In this document: piece after piece, positions 8,082-16,301 of the stretch
Numbering within the stretch: the stretch's first letter is position 1
Layout: each line of letters starts with the position of its first letter
DNA from: JBCDGZ01 sp038750655
GTDB taxonomy: Bacteria > Bacteroidota > Bacteroidia > Chitinophagales > Saprospiraceae
Assembly: GCA_038750655.1 (NCBI GenBank)
Contig: JBCDGZ010000029.1
Span: 1 to 58,545 of the forward strand
Direction of reading: 5' to 3'
Length of the DNA stretch: 58,545 nt
Translations under genes and position numbers: made by a program
Notes under the pieces: model-generated
The model's database searches: none
What the model was told of the DNA's origin: nothing
What the model saw: only the letters and a program-made list of their open reading frames with translations

Positions 8082-9260
8082 ATGAATGCAGACGACTTTG
8101 CTGAATATCTGAACCAACCCACTCAGCTCTACCGAATCAGCTGGCAAGAGCTGAAAAGCCTGGCTCAACAGTACCCGTACTGCCAAAACCTGCACTATTT
8201 ACTGGCGTACAAAAGTCAGCAGGAAAATCGAAAAAACAAGGAGCGCCACCTGCAAGCAGCGGCGGTATATAGCATTGATCGGGCCTTTCTCTACCAGCAA
8301 TTCCAGCGCGCTAGCCAGGAGGAGCCGGTACGGCAAGAGCATCTGGAGGAAGAATACCTGGAGCTGACCGGCTTGAGCAGCCCCCCCAAAGCAGAAATTC
8401 CTCCCATCGAACAGCTAGAATCGAGCATCGAATTTATTGAACCTGAAAGAGAAGAAGAACCCCTAAGTATTGACCTGAGTAGCCCCAAAAGTAGTATCCC
8501 GGAATCCGCTTCTGATAATTACATTCCTCTAAATGAACTTGCTGAAATGGATGAAAATAAACATAAGCGTCCTCGCGACGGCAACACGGATCAGCCGGGG
8601 GCCAAGAAAAATGTCCTGTTCATTGAAGACTTGATCAACCCGCCGAAGAAGGAGCCCAAAGTGGAGGAGCTGGTGCGAGAGCCCGAGCAGGAAACACCTG
8701 TAGAAGAGACGCCGCAGTTGATCAAGCCGCTGCAAGAAGTAGAGGAGGTACCGCAAGAGGAGATAGAGGAAATACCGGTACCACCGGTCGAGGCGGTGGG
8801 GCTTCCGTCGGACGAGGAGGGAGCAGAAGAGGGCAGAAAACCGGAGGAGATTCCACTGGAAATCACAGAGGAATCGCGCCCTATAGCACCTGTACCCAAG
8901 GCCTCTTTCAGCAGTTGGTTGCAGCGTTTTCGCTCGCCAGCCCTGAGCATCAGGTACAATGAGCGCAAGGAGGAAGCGCCGGAGGAGGAAAAGAAGGTGG
9001 AGCCAGCCAAGCCGCCTAAACCCCCGAAAAAGAAGGGCAAAATGCCCGATCCGCCCAAGAAACCTTCCACCAAAGCCTTCGCCGCCAAGAGCTTTAATGA
9101 CCATGATGACCTGGCCTCGGAAACCCTGGCTAAAATCCACGAACGGCAGGGCAACTACGAAGCGGCGATCGCGATGTACCAGAAATTAAGTTTGATTTTT
9201 CCCGAAAAAAGTACGTTCTTTGCAGGGAAAATCGAAAATCTTAAAAAATTATTGCCTTAG
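8082..9260 (+). CDS. TPR-containing protein with acidic, proline-rich middle
   Basis: A 392-residue protein with three parts. Residues 1-75 form a helical domain (LAQQYPYCQNLHYLLAYKSQ) that I recall at the start of similarly placed Bacteroidota proteins. Residues 75-330 are low-complexity and rich in Glu, Pro and Lys, probably disordered. Residues 340-392 form a TPR-like helical pair (LAKIHERQGNYEAAIAMYQK). No signal peptide is visible. It lies between lptE and secG, a placement I recall as conserved in Bacteroidota, which hints at a role in envelope biogenesis or secretion. The function is unknown. Confidence 0.75.
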   Translation: MNADDFAEYLNQPTQLYRISWQELKSLAQQYPYCQNLHYLLAYKSQQENRKNKERHLQAAAVYSIDRAFLYQQFQRASQEEPVRQEHLEEEYLELTGLSSPPKAEIPPIEQLESSIEFIEPEREEEPLSIDLSSPKSSIPESASDNYIPLNELAEMDENKHKRPRDGNTDQPGAKKNVLFIEDLINPPKKEPKVEELVREPEQETPVEETPQLIKPLQEVEEVPQEEIEEIPVPPVEAVGLPSDEEGAEEGRKPEEIPLEITEESRPIAPVPKASFSSWLQRFRSPALSIRYNERKEEAPEEEKKVEPAKPPKPPKKKGKMPDPPKKPSTKAFAAKSFNDHDDLASETLAKIHERQGNYEAAIAMYQKLSLIFPEKSTFFAGKIENLKKLLP

Positions 9261-9292
9261 CAAAATAGTCTGGGGCGCAAAAATCGAAACAT

Positions 9293-9559
9293 ATGCTGCA
9301 AGGATTAACTGTATTTATTGCACTGATTTGTATCCTACTCTCAGGCGTCGTACTGATCCAAAATCCCAAAGGAGGTGGTGTAGATTCTACCTTCGGGGGC
9401 AAAGCAACCAACCAAATGTTTGGCGCTGCCAAATCGACAGACTTTATCGAGAAATTGACCTGGGGTCTTGCTATCGCATTCTTTATCCTCTGCATTGTAT
9501 CGACATTGATGATCGGTGGCGGTGGCGGCGGCGAAGTCATCGACCTGCAGTCTAATTAA
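9293..9559 (+). CDS. secG: Protein translocase subunit SecG
   Basis: An 88-residue membrane protein with two transmembrane segments (about 4-22 and 57-76) joined by the SecG signature region VLIQNPKGGGVDSTFGGKA. It is the small, non-essential partner of SecYE that assists SecA-driven export. The glycine run near the C-terminus is common in this family. It follows the TPR gene by 33 bases and is closed by a strong terminator, so it ends the miaB-secG run. Confidence 0.95.
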   Translation: MLQGLTVFIALICILLSGVVLIQNPKGGGVDSTFGGKATNQMFGAAKSTDFIEKLTWGLAIAFFILCIVSTLMIGGGGGGEVIDLQSN

Positions 9560-9580
9560 CCGACTATCATACGTACAAGA

Positions 9581-9620
9581 AGACCTGACAGTTGGCCTAC
9601 ACAAACTGTCAGGTCTTTTT
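9581..9620 (+). terminator. Intrinsic terminator after secG
   Basis: A perfect 13-base stem (9581-9593 with 9604-9616, AGACCTGACAGTT / AACTGTCAGGTCT), a 10-base loop and a T run. It separates secG from the groESL operon. Confidence 0.9.
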
Positions 9621-9812
9621 GTTTAAAGCATCACTATCGACCCGCCACGCCTGATTTTTTGTCATATTCAACAGGCCGTTTTCACGGTCTCTGACAGCAT
9701 TTTCCACATATTCTGCAAAAATGTCATAATTCCCGGATTGGCACAAGAAATGATGTCTAACAGATGTTCAATTTATTCTATTTAATTCAAAATAACCAAA
9801 ACGAGATTAACT

Positions 9813-10076
9813 ATGAAGCCGATCAACGACAGAGTAGTAGTAAAACCTGCACCGGCCGAAGAGAAAACCAAAGGAGGAATTATTATTCCGGATACCGCTA
9901 AGGAAAAGCCACAGCGCGGCGAAATCATTGCTGTAGGCCCCGGAAAAGATGGTAACGCCATGACCGTAAAGTCTGGTGATATTGTTCTTTATGGTAAGTA
10001 TTCCGGTACAGAACTCCACTATGAAGGTCACGATTACCTCATCATGAGAGAAGACGACATCCTCGTAGTACTCTAG
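9813..10076 (+). CDS. groES: Co-chaperonin GroES
   Basis: An 87-residue GroES. The N-terminal MKPINDRVVVKP, the mobile-loop region EEKTKGGIIIPDTAKEKP and the C-terminal IMREDDILVVL are all typical, and length is short-normal. It caps the GroEL ring during ATP-driven folding in the cytoplasm. groEL follows by 57 bases. The roughly 190-base leader between the secG terminator and this gene holds no CIRCE (HrcA) operator that I can see. Confidence 0.97.
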   Translation: MKPINDRVVVKPAPAEEKTKGGIIIPDTAKEKPQRGEIIAVGPGKDGNAMTVKSGDIVLYGKYSGTELHYEGHDYLIMREDDILVVL

Positions 10077-10133
10077 TGATCCACTTTCCTCTTATCCCCT
10101 ATTCGTTCATTATTACAAAAAACAAATCTAGAT

Positions 10134-11771
10134 ATGGCTAAAGAAATTAGCTTTAATGTTGACGCAAGAGAAAAACTCAAGTCTGGAATTGACGCTCTTG
10201 CCAATGCTGTAAAAGTAACCCTCGGACCTAAAGGTCGCAATGTTGTTATCCAAAAAAGCTTTGGCGCCCCTTCTATTACTAAGGATGGTGTAACAGTAGC
10301 TAAAGAAATCGAACTGGAAGATCCAGTGGAAAACATGGGCGCTCAGATGGTCAAAGAAGTGGCCTCCAAGACGGCTGATATTGCGGGTGATGGTACTACA
10401 ACAGCGACGGTACTGGCTCAAGCTATGGTAGCTGCCGGTATGAAAAATGTAACTGCTGGTGCAAATCCTATGGATTTGAAGCGCGGTATCGACAAAGCGG
10501 TCAAAGAAGTCATCAGCAACCTCAAAGGCCAGTCTGAAGTAATTGGTAATGATTTTGAAAAAATCCAGCAGGTAGGTTCTATCTCTGCCAATAACGACAA
10601 CGAAATCGGTACGCTGATCGCTGATGCTATGAAGCGCGTATCTAAAGATGGTGTCATCACTGTCGAAGAAGCTAAAGGTACGGATACCTATGTTGATGAG
10701 GTGCTGGGTATGCAGTTCGATCGCGGTTACCTCTCTCCTTACTTCGTAACCAATACGGAAAACATGACGAGCGAATACGAAAATCCGCTCATCCTGATCC
10801 ACGACAAGAAAATTTCTAATATGCAGGACATCGTTCCTATCCTCGAAAAGGCGGTAGGCAGCGGACGTCCTCTCTTGATCATTGCTGAAGACATCGAAAG
10901 CCAAGCGTTGGGGGTATTGGTGGTGAACCGCCTGCGCGCTCAGCTTAAGGTCGTCGCCGTGAAGGCTCCGGGCTTTGGTGACCGTCGTAAAGCGATGCTC
11001 GAAGATATTGCCATCCTCACTGGTGGTACGGTAATCTCAGAAGAAAAAGGCTACAAGCTGGAAAACACCGAATTGGAGCACTTGGGTACTGCTGAGAAAA
11101 TCGCTGTTGACAAGGACAACACTACAATTGTCAATGGTAGAGGAGATGCCGAGATGATCAATGCTCGCATCGCTCAGATCAAGCAACAAATTGAAAGTAC
11201 AACTTCTGACTACGATCGGGAGAAGCTGCAAGAGCGCCTGGCCAAGTTGGCTGGTGGTGTTGCGGTGCTGTATGTTGGTGCCGCTACTGAAGTAGAAATG
11301 AAAGAAAAGAAGGACCGCGTTGATGATGCCCTGCACGCTACTCGCGCTGCGGTTGAAGAAGGTATTGTTGTCGGTGGTGGTGTAGCCTTGGTTAGAGCGA
11401 TCCAGTCTATCGCAGAGCTGCAAGGAGAGAATGAAGACCAGAGCATCGGTATTAACATCGTACGTAAAGCGTTGGAAGCACCGCTGCGGATCATTGCTGA
11501 AAATGCAGGCGTGGAAGGTTCTGTGGTTCTGATGAATGTTAAAGGTAGCGAAGGTTCTCACGGCTTCAACGCTAGAACGGAAACATACGAAGACCTGAAG
11601 ATGGCCGGAGTTATCGATCCAACTAAAGTTACTCGTATTGCGCTGGAAAACGCTGCTTCTATCGCTGGTATGATCCTGACTACTGAATGTGTGGTCAATG
11701 ACAAGCCGGACGAAAATGGCGGTGGTGCTGCTATGCCTCCAATGGGTGGCGGCATGCCTGGCATGATGTAA
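10134..11771 (+). CDS. groEL: 60 kDa chaperonin GroEL
   Basis: A 545-residue group I chaperonin. Visible hallmarks are the ATP-site motif AGDGTTTATVLAQA (about 85-98), VEEGIVVGGGVAL and the disordered Gly/Met-rich tail ending in MPGMM. It forms the double-ring folding chamber with GroES. Codon use is slightly more uniform than in the neighbours, as expected for a highly expressed gene. It is transcribed with groES and ends at the terminator at 11800. Confidence 0.98.
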   Translation: MAKEISFNVDAREKLKSGIDALANAVKVTLGPKGRNVVIQKSFGAPSITKDGVTVAKEIELEDPVENMGAQMVKEVASKTADIAGDGTTTATVLAQAMVAAGMKNVTAGANPMDLKRGIDKAVKEVISNLKGQSEVIGNDFEKIQQVGSISANNDNEIGTLIADAMKRVSKDGVITVEEAKGTDTYVDEVLGMQFDRGYLSPYFVTNTENMTSEYENPLILIHDKKISNMQDIVPILEKAVGSGRPLLIIAEDIESQALGVLVVNRLRAQLKVVAVKAPGFGDRRKAMLEDIAILTGGTVISEEKGYKLENTELEHLGTAEKIAVDKDNTTIVNGRGDAEMINARIAQIKQQIESTTSDYDREKLQERLAKLAGGVAVLYVGAATEVEMKEKKDRVDDALHATRAAVEEGIVVGGGVALVRAIQSIAELQGENEDQSIGINIVRKALEAPLRIIAENAGVEGSVVLMNVKGSEGSHGFNARTETYEDLKMAGVIDPTKVTRIALENAASIAGMILTTECVVNDKPDENGGGAAMPPMGGGMPGMM

Positions 11772-11799
11772 GAATAGATAGAATTATTGAATTCTACGG

Positions 11800-11832
11800 A
11801 CGGAGAGCGGCATAGCTCTCCGTCTTTTTTTT
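11800..11832. terminator. Terminator between groEL and folC
   Basis: A nine-base perfect stem (ACGGAGAGC / GCTCTCCGT) with a six-base loop, followed by a run of eight T on the plus strand. It serves groEL. Because the last bases of the convergent folC gene touch it, it may also act weakly on the other strand. Confidence 0.9.
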
Positions 11833-13129
11833 AAATCACTTCTCCAACTACAAAAATACTCCCTCCCACATAGATCAAATCCTCCGGCTTGGCTCGCCGC
11901 TTGGCTGCCCGCAGGGCATTCCGCACCGACGAATAAGCTCGCCCCCGCAGTCCCAAGGCCGCCGCCGAAGCCCGCAAACGCTCCGCCTCCAAGCCTCTGG
12001 GGATGTCCGCCTTAGCAAAATAATAGCGCGCTGCCTGCGGAAATAAGCGCAGAATCGCCTCCGGCGCCTTATCATTGACCATCCCCAACACGATATGCAG
12101 CTCCTCATATTCCAAACGCCGCAGGTGCGCCATCGCCAACTCTAACCCCCCTATGTTGTGGGCACTATCGCAGAGGATGATCGGCGACTCTCCCAAAAGC
12201 TGCCAGCGGCCCATAAAGGTCGTCAAAGGCTTGATCGCTTTCAAGCCCTCGGTCCAAGCTTGGGGTAGCAAAGACTGTGGTAGCCGGGCCTCCGCCTCTA
12301 GCACTGATAAAGCCTGCATGGCCGTCACCAGATTGCGCACCTGGTAATTGCCCGTCAGATTAACCGCCAGATTTTCGTAGAGAAGCTTATCATTCTGATA
12401 AACTTTGTAGCGACTATGCACCGCATCCTGCCCCACCTCTTCCAACTTAAAGTGTTGATCGGCAAAGGTAAGCGGAGCCGCCATCTGCGCCGCCTTCCGC
12501 TCAAAAACCGCACGCACCTCTTCCTGCGTCTCTCCGATCACTACCGGCACCCCCGCCTTGATGATCCCAGCCTTCTCCCCGGCAATCTCCGGCAAAGTAT
12601 CCCCCAACATCTTCTGATGGTCCAAGCTGATATTAGTAATCACACTGATCAAGGGCATAATGATATTGGTCGAGTCCAGCCGCCCCCCCAGCCCGGTCTC
12701 AATAACCGCCACGTCCACTTCCTGCGCCGCAAAATACGCAAAAGCCATCGCCACTGTGATCTCAAAAAAGGAGGGCCGCAGCTCTTCCAGCAAGGCCCGA
12801 TGTTGCTCCACAAAAGCAACGATCCATTTCCGAGAAACAAAGGCCCCATCAATCTTGATCCGCTCGCGAAAGTCCTTGTAGTGCGGTGAGGTGTACAACC
12901 CGGTACGCAGCCCTCCGGCCTGCAAAACTGCTGCGATGATATGCGCCGTAGAGCCCTTGCCATTGGTACCCGCCAGATGAATAGCTGGAAACTGCTCTTG
13001 CGGATTGCCCAGGGCTTCGCAGAACACTCGGATATTGGTCAGGTCTTTTTTAAAAGCAGAAGCCCCCACGCGTTGGTACATGGGGAGTTGGTGGTAGAGG
13101 TATTGGAGAGTTTGTTGGTATTTCGTCAT
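11831..13129 (-). CDS. folC: Bifunctional folylpolyglutamate / dihydrofolate synthase
   Basis: A 432-residue Mur-ligase-type enzyme that adds glutamate to folates and, in bifunctional forms, makes dihydrofolate from dihydropteroate. The P-loop HLAGTNGKGSTAH, the segment GLYTSPHYKDFRERI and DSAHNIGGLE in the C-terminal domain are diagnostic. I start at the ATG at 13129 (MTKYQQTL): the open frame runs on to 13231 but there translates only the intergenic repeat. It is the last gene of the minus-strand run after tonB, separated from it by the repeat element. Confidence 0.95.
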   Translation of the reverse strand: MTKYQQTLQYLYHQLPMYQRVGASAFKKDLTNIRVFCEALGNPQEQFPAIHLAGTNGKGSTAHIIAAVLQAGGLRTGLYTSPHYKDFRERIKIDGAFVSRKWIVAFVEQHRALLEELRPSFFEITVAMAFAYFAAQEVDVAVIETGLGGRLDSTNIIMPLISVITNISLDHQKMLGDTLPEIAGEKAGIIKAGVPVVIGETQEEVRAVFERKAAQMAAPLTFADQHFKLEEVGQDAVHSRYKVYQNDKLLYENLAVNLTGNYQVRNLVTAMQALSVLEAEARLPQSLLPQAWTEGLKAIKPLTTFMGRWQLLGESPIILCDSAHNIGGLELAMAHLRRLEYEELHIVLGMVNDKAPEAILRLFPQAARYYFAKADIPRGLEAERLRASAAALGLRGRAYSSVRNALRAAKRRAKPEDLIYVGGSIFVVGEVI

Positions 13130-13130
13130 G

Positions 13131-13316
13131 TTACGCCTTTGGCGTTTTGGGTGGACGGTCGACGGTGGACGGTGGACGGCGGTTTGTAATGGTTCGTAGT
13201 GGTTCGTAGTGGTTCGTAATCTAGCGTACAAACCGTCTACCGTCTACCGTCTACCGTCTACCGTCTACCGTCAACCAAAGTGCCAAAGGCACCAACCAAA
13301 GCGCCAAAGGCGCCAC
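13131..13316. repeat. Composite intergenic hairpin repeat, copy A
   Basis: The whole tonB-folC gap is a mosaic repeat. From left: a CGCCTTTGGCG palindrome (near 13134-13144), four heptamers of the form GGTSGAC (13150-13177), four 10-base units GGTTYGTART (13181-13220), six CCGTCWA heptamers (five CCGTCTA at 13233-13267, then CCGTCAA), and two more palindromes (GTGCCAAAGGCAC and GCGCCAAAGGCGC, about 13280-13314). The left and right heptamer tracts are roughly complementary, so the unit can fold into one long hairpin with the 10-mers in the loop. A related element lies at 49640-49838. Confidence 0.85.
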
Positions 13317-13317
13317 C

Positions 13318-14253
13318 CTACTTCACCTGGAACAAATAAGAAATCGTCCCGCACTGCCGGTCCACGCTGCCCTTACTGAAAGTGTACCTCTTCGCATTGG
13401 CCTCGGCCAGTTTGATGAGGTTGCGGCTTGAGCTGGTGGAGCCTCGCTGGGTATATTTGGCGCTGGTCACACGGCCGTTGGCGTCTACGCAGACCTTAAC
13501 AACGATGCGTCCTGTTTCTTGTGATTTATCTCTCAGCGGGGGGCCTTGGCCGCCTCGGTTTTCCAATCCGCCACCGATGGTACCGGAGCCCGTGCTGATG
13601 CCTTCGAGGACCTTGGAGTTGGGATCACCGTTGGGATCGCCCTGGGAGCCGGGTTTATTTTTGTTGCCCTGGCCGAAGGCATTACCGATGCCCTCTTTGA
13701 GCTTTTGGGCCTCCGCTTTCTTTTTGGCTTCCGCCTCTGCTTTTTTACGAGCAGCCTCTTCGGCTTGGCGTTTCTTTTCTGCTTCCGCCTTGCGCTTGGC
13801 CTCTGCTTCGGCTTTCTTTTTAGCTTCTTCCTCGCGCTGCTTTTTCAAGCGTTCCTCGCGTTCCTTCTTTTCCTTAGCTTTTTTGAGGGCCAGTTCCCTA
13901 GAATTATCATCCGTATTGACCTTTTTGCTGTTGTCCGGCTCGGGCTTCTTAGGCTTTTCGGGTTCTTTTACCGGCTCGGGTTCAGGCTCCGGCTCTTCGG
14001 GAGTGACTTCTTCGGGAGGAGCAGGCTCTTCCTCTTCTTCGGTGGCGTCTGGTGGTGGAGCGGGCAGGTCATTGCCTTGGCCAGCGTCGGGCTCGCCGAG
14101 GGCGACAACAATGCCAGATTGGCCCGGAGGGGGGTCGGGAAAAGTGATTAATGGCAGCAAAGCGAGCACCAGTAAGGCCAGATGGACAATCGTGCTGGTG
14201 ATCACACCTTTCTTCTTATCGTTTTCTTCTTGCTGAGTGATTACCGTTGCCAT
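13318..14253 (-). CDS. tonB: TonB family energy transducer
   Basis: A 311-residue protein with a short cytoplasmic start, one transmembrane segment (about 19-38), a long periplasmic linker that is first Pro/Glu-rich and then Lys/Ala/Glu-rich (about 70-185, TolA-like), a Gly-rich stretch and a TonB-type C-terminal domain (GRIVVKVCVDANGRV to YLFQVK). It would pass the proton-motive energy harvested by ExbB-ExbD to outer membrane receptors. It follows the exbD paralogues on the same strand. The long charged coil makes a TolA-like role an alternative. Confidence 0.85.
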   Translation of the reverse strand: MATVITQQEENDKKKGVITSTIVHLALLVLALLPLITFPDPPPGQSGIVVALGEPDAGQGNDLPAPPPDATEEEEEPAPPEEVTPEEPEPEPEPVKEPEKPKKPEPDNSKKVNTDDNSRELALKKAKEKKEREERLKKQREEEAKKKAEAEAKRKAEAEKKRQAEEAARKKAEAEAKKKAEAQKLKEGIGNAFGQGNKNKPGSQGDPNGDPNSKVLEGISTGSGTIGGGLENRGGQGPPLRDKSQETGRIVVKVCVDANGRVTSAKYTQRGSTSSSRNLIKLAEANAKRYTFSKGSVDRQCGTISYLFQVK

Positions 14254-14406
14254 AATGTAGGAATTTTGGTTTGGAAATAGTCAGTTGTTGTTTCGAAAAT
14301 AAACGCAAAGACTACGCCCTCCATTCTAAAATAATAAATCTTTGCATTTCTTTAACAACATTTTACAAAGCTTAACGCTTTTGCTTTCAGTGAATTAGCT
14401 GGTCTA

Positions 14407-14811
14407 CTAGTCCTTTTCTGTAGCCAGAATGGCATTGATATTCAGACGACGGGCAATGTCCATGACGAATACTACGTCGGCCGTAGCCGTTCTTTTGCCC
14501 GGAGAGATGGTCATATCCATCTTGCCGCGCCCCTTTTTGCGAGCAATACTGCGCAGCTGTTTCTCCAAATCTCCCTTCGTAATCCTGCTACCGTCCAAGC
14601 GCAGACTACCGCTATTACTGATCGATACATCAGTAATTTGGCTAGTGGAGGGACTACTGGATTTGGAAGAGCCCGGCAGTTTTAAGTTTAGGGCATTGGG
14701 GGCGACCAGCGTAGAGGTCAGCATAAAAAAGATCAGCAGCAGAAAGATGATGTCGGTCAAGGACGACATATTAAATTGTGCACTGACCTTATTCCTTTTA
14801 TTGAATCCCAT
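14407..14811 (-). CDS. exbD: ExbD/TolR biopolymer transport protein (second paralogue)
   Basis: A 134-residue ExbD/TolR: short cytoplasmic start MGFNKRNKVSA, one transmembrane helix with the conserved Asp (SSLTDIIFLLLIFFML, about 17-32), and a periplasmic domain of about 90 residues. It lies between the first exbD and tonB. The first 30 residues are nearly identical to the upstream paralogue while the periplasmic parts differ, so the two probably form a heteromeric ExbD pair. Confidence 0.9.
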   Translation of the reverse strand: MGFNKRNKVSAQFNMSSLTDIIFLLLIFFMLTSTLVAPNALNLKLPGSSKSSSPSTSQITDVSISNSGSLRLDGSRITKGDLEKQLRSIARKKGRGKMDMTISPGKRTATADVVFVMDIARRLNINAILATEKD

Positions 14812-14828
14812 AAGAAGTTCTTTTGAAG

Positions 14829-15227
14829 CTAAGAATTAGGCTGTGTAGCAATAATGGCTTTCAATCTGAGGTTGCTGGCAATGTTCATGACCTTGACCAC
14901 CTCATCGAAGGGGACGGCCGCGTCGGCAGCAATGACTACAGTGGCGTTGGTCTTGTTTTCGGATTTGCGCAATTCTCGTTTGATGGCTCCGTTGAGCGCA
15001 CTCAGTGGCATTTCCTGGCCATTCAGCGAAAACTTACCCCGCTTGTCAATCGATACGGCTATTGAAGTCGGAGCAATGGTCTTGGAATCTGACTTGGGCA
15101 GATCAACTGGATTGATGCGAACAAAATTGGCGGTGAGCATGAAGAAGATCAACAACAAAAAGATAATGTCCGTCAGAGAGGACATGCTAAACTCTGCGCT
15201 CACTTTATTTCTTTTGGAAAAACCCAT
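14829..15227 (-). CDS. exbD: ExbD/TolR biopolymer transport protein (first paralogue)
   Basis: A 132-residue ExbD/TolR beginning MGFSKRNKVSA, with the transmembrane helix SSLTDIIFLLLIFFML carrying the proton-path Asp (about 20) and a periplasmic domain with AADAAVPFDEVVKVMNI. It is 17 bases from the next exbD and 41 bases from exbB, so one transcript is likely. Two ExbD proteins behind one ExbB is a recurrent Bacteroidota arrangement. Confidence 0.92.
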   Translation of the reverse strand: MGFSKRNKVSAEFSMSSLTDIIFLLLIFFMLTANFVRINPVDLPKSDSKTIAPTSIAVSIDKRGKFSLNGQEMPLSALNGAIKRELRKSENKTNATVVIAADAAVPFDEVVKVMNIASNLRLKAIIATQPNS

Positions 15228-15268
15228 AGATGTCGTTTTAACGATTACTGAGGTACCCGCAAGCCGGC

Positions 15269-15952
15269 CTATCCGGGCTCTTGAAGCAGGTCCATAAATT
15301 CTACAGTCGTACGCTCCATCTCGTAAACCACCTTCTCCACATTGGCAACCAGTAGGTTATAGCCGACAAAGGCAAAAATACCGATGGCCAAACCACAAGC
15401 TGTCGTAATCAGGGCCTGATAAATACCACCTGCCAAAACATCAGGGGTCACATTCTGCTGTGTAGCCATTTCATAAAAGGCCATGATCATACCGGTTACG
15501 GTACCGAAAAAGCCGATCATCGGAGCGGCACCAGCGATACTGGCCAAGCGAGAAAGATTTTTTTCTAACTTGAAGATTTCAAGGTTACCGACATTCTCGA
15601 TGGCTGCATCAATATCGCGCAGTGGCTTACCAATTCGCAGTAATCCCTTCTCCACCATCCGAGCCACCGGACTATCCGTCGTCCGACAAAGGGCCTTGGC
15701 TGCCTCAATATTACCCGCCGCTACATTGGCGCGAATATTATTCATAAAATGTTCGTCAATGCGCGATGCGCGCTTGATGGTCGAATAGCGCTCAATGAAG
15801 ATGTAAAGCGCGATAAAGGAAAGAACCAGAAGGATAACGACGATGATAATCCCCAGTATACCACCGGAGGTAATCAGGTCCAATAGGCTTTGTGTACCTT
15901 CTCCCCCTTCGCCTTCAGGAGTTTGGAAGAGCAGAATAGTGTTTTCAAACAT
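15269..15952 (-). CDS. exbB: MotA/TolQ/ExbB proton channel protein
   Basis: A 227-residue ExbB with three transmembrane segments: about 30-55 (ILGIIIVVILLVLSFIALYI), about 133-155 and about 175-195. The conserved proton-channel segments are seen in GAAPMIGFFGTVTGMIMAF and in GGIYQALITTACGLAIGI. It forms the motor with the two ExbD proteins and drives TonB. It is the first gene of the minus-strand run exbB, exbD, exbD, tonB, folC. Confidence 0.95.
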   Translation of the reverse strand: MFENTILLFQTPEGEGGEGTQSLLDLITSGGILGIIIVVILLVLSFIALYIFIERYSTIKRASRIDEHFMNNIRANVAAGNIEAAKALCRTTDSPVARMVEKGLLRIGKPLRDIDAAIENVGNLEIFKLEKNLSRLASIAGAAPMIGFFGTVTGMIMAFYEMATQQNVTPDVLAGGIYQALITTACGLAIGIFAFVGYNLLVANVEKVVYEMERTTVEFMDLLQEPG

Positions 15953-16301
15953 AAGATAAGCAATTTTAGTTTTTCAGTTCTGTCGGTCCGATATTAGGAA
16001 AGAGAACGATAATGTCGGCTGCAAATTATCAATTGAAGGACTAAATTTAAAGTTTTTTGGCTAATATTATCGATTTCCACCAAACGTATCAGCGGCAACA
16101 ACATCCTTTTGTACTCCCACCGCGCAACAAAAGGTTCAATTCGAACATATATATTAATGTAAGCAAGACCAACAGCAACAGAGCAAAAAACTAATTACCT
16201 CTCCCAGCTGTTTCATTTTTAGGCGTATTTTACTATTTTTGTGTATCTAGCGAAAATTCGCTAATTCTCTTTAATCATCAATTCCTTATCTAATTTTCAT
16301 T
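15953..16301. other. Divergent intergenic region between exbB and fadN
   Basis: 349 bases without a gene, AT-rich. A TACGTTTG box on the minus strand (16088-16081) may be the -7 box for exbB, and a TATTTTTG box on the plus strand (16234-16241) the -7 box for the fadN operon. Neither has a clear TTG -33 box. No palindromic operator was recognised. Confidence 0.4.
16234..16241 (+). promoter_or_regulatory. Bacteroidota -7 box upstream of the beta-oxidation operon
   Basis: TATTTTTG matches TAnnTTTG and lies 60 bases before the fadN start. The -33 region is weak, so only the -7 element is claimed. Confidence 0.4.

Noticed and set aside
8529..9154. Minus-strand frames opposite the TPR protein gene
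   Set aside because: They are the complement of a Glu/Pro/Lys-rich coding region and carry no domain.
9739..9755. TGGCAC upstream of groES, as in a sigma-54 -24 box
   Set aside because: The -12 half is missing (ATGAT where TTGCA is expected), so it does not meet the sigma-54 consensus.
9621..9812. Search for a CIRCE heat-shock operator before groES
   Set aside because: No TTAGCACTC/GAGTGCTAA inverted repeat is present.
12416..12889. Plus-strand frame opposite folC
   Set aside because: It shows no recognisable domain and lies within the conserved FolC coding region.
13130..13231. Longer N-terminus of FolC
   Set aside because: These codons translate the intergenic repeat, and the conserved protein starts at MTKYQQTL.
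13150..13274. Tandem heptamers and 10-mers as a CRISPR array
   Set aside because: Units are contiguous without unique spacers and too short; the block is a simple hairpin repeat.
13382..14236. Plus-strand frames opposite tonB
   Set aside because: They are Ser/Phe/Leu-rich complements of the Lys/Glu/Ala linker of TonB.
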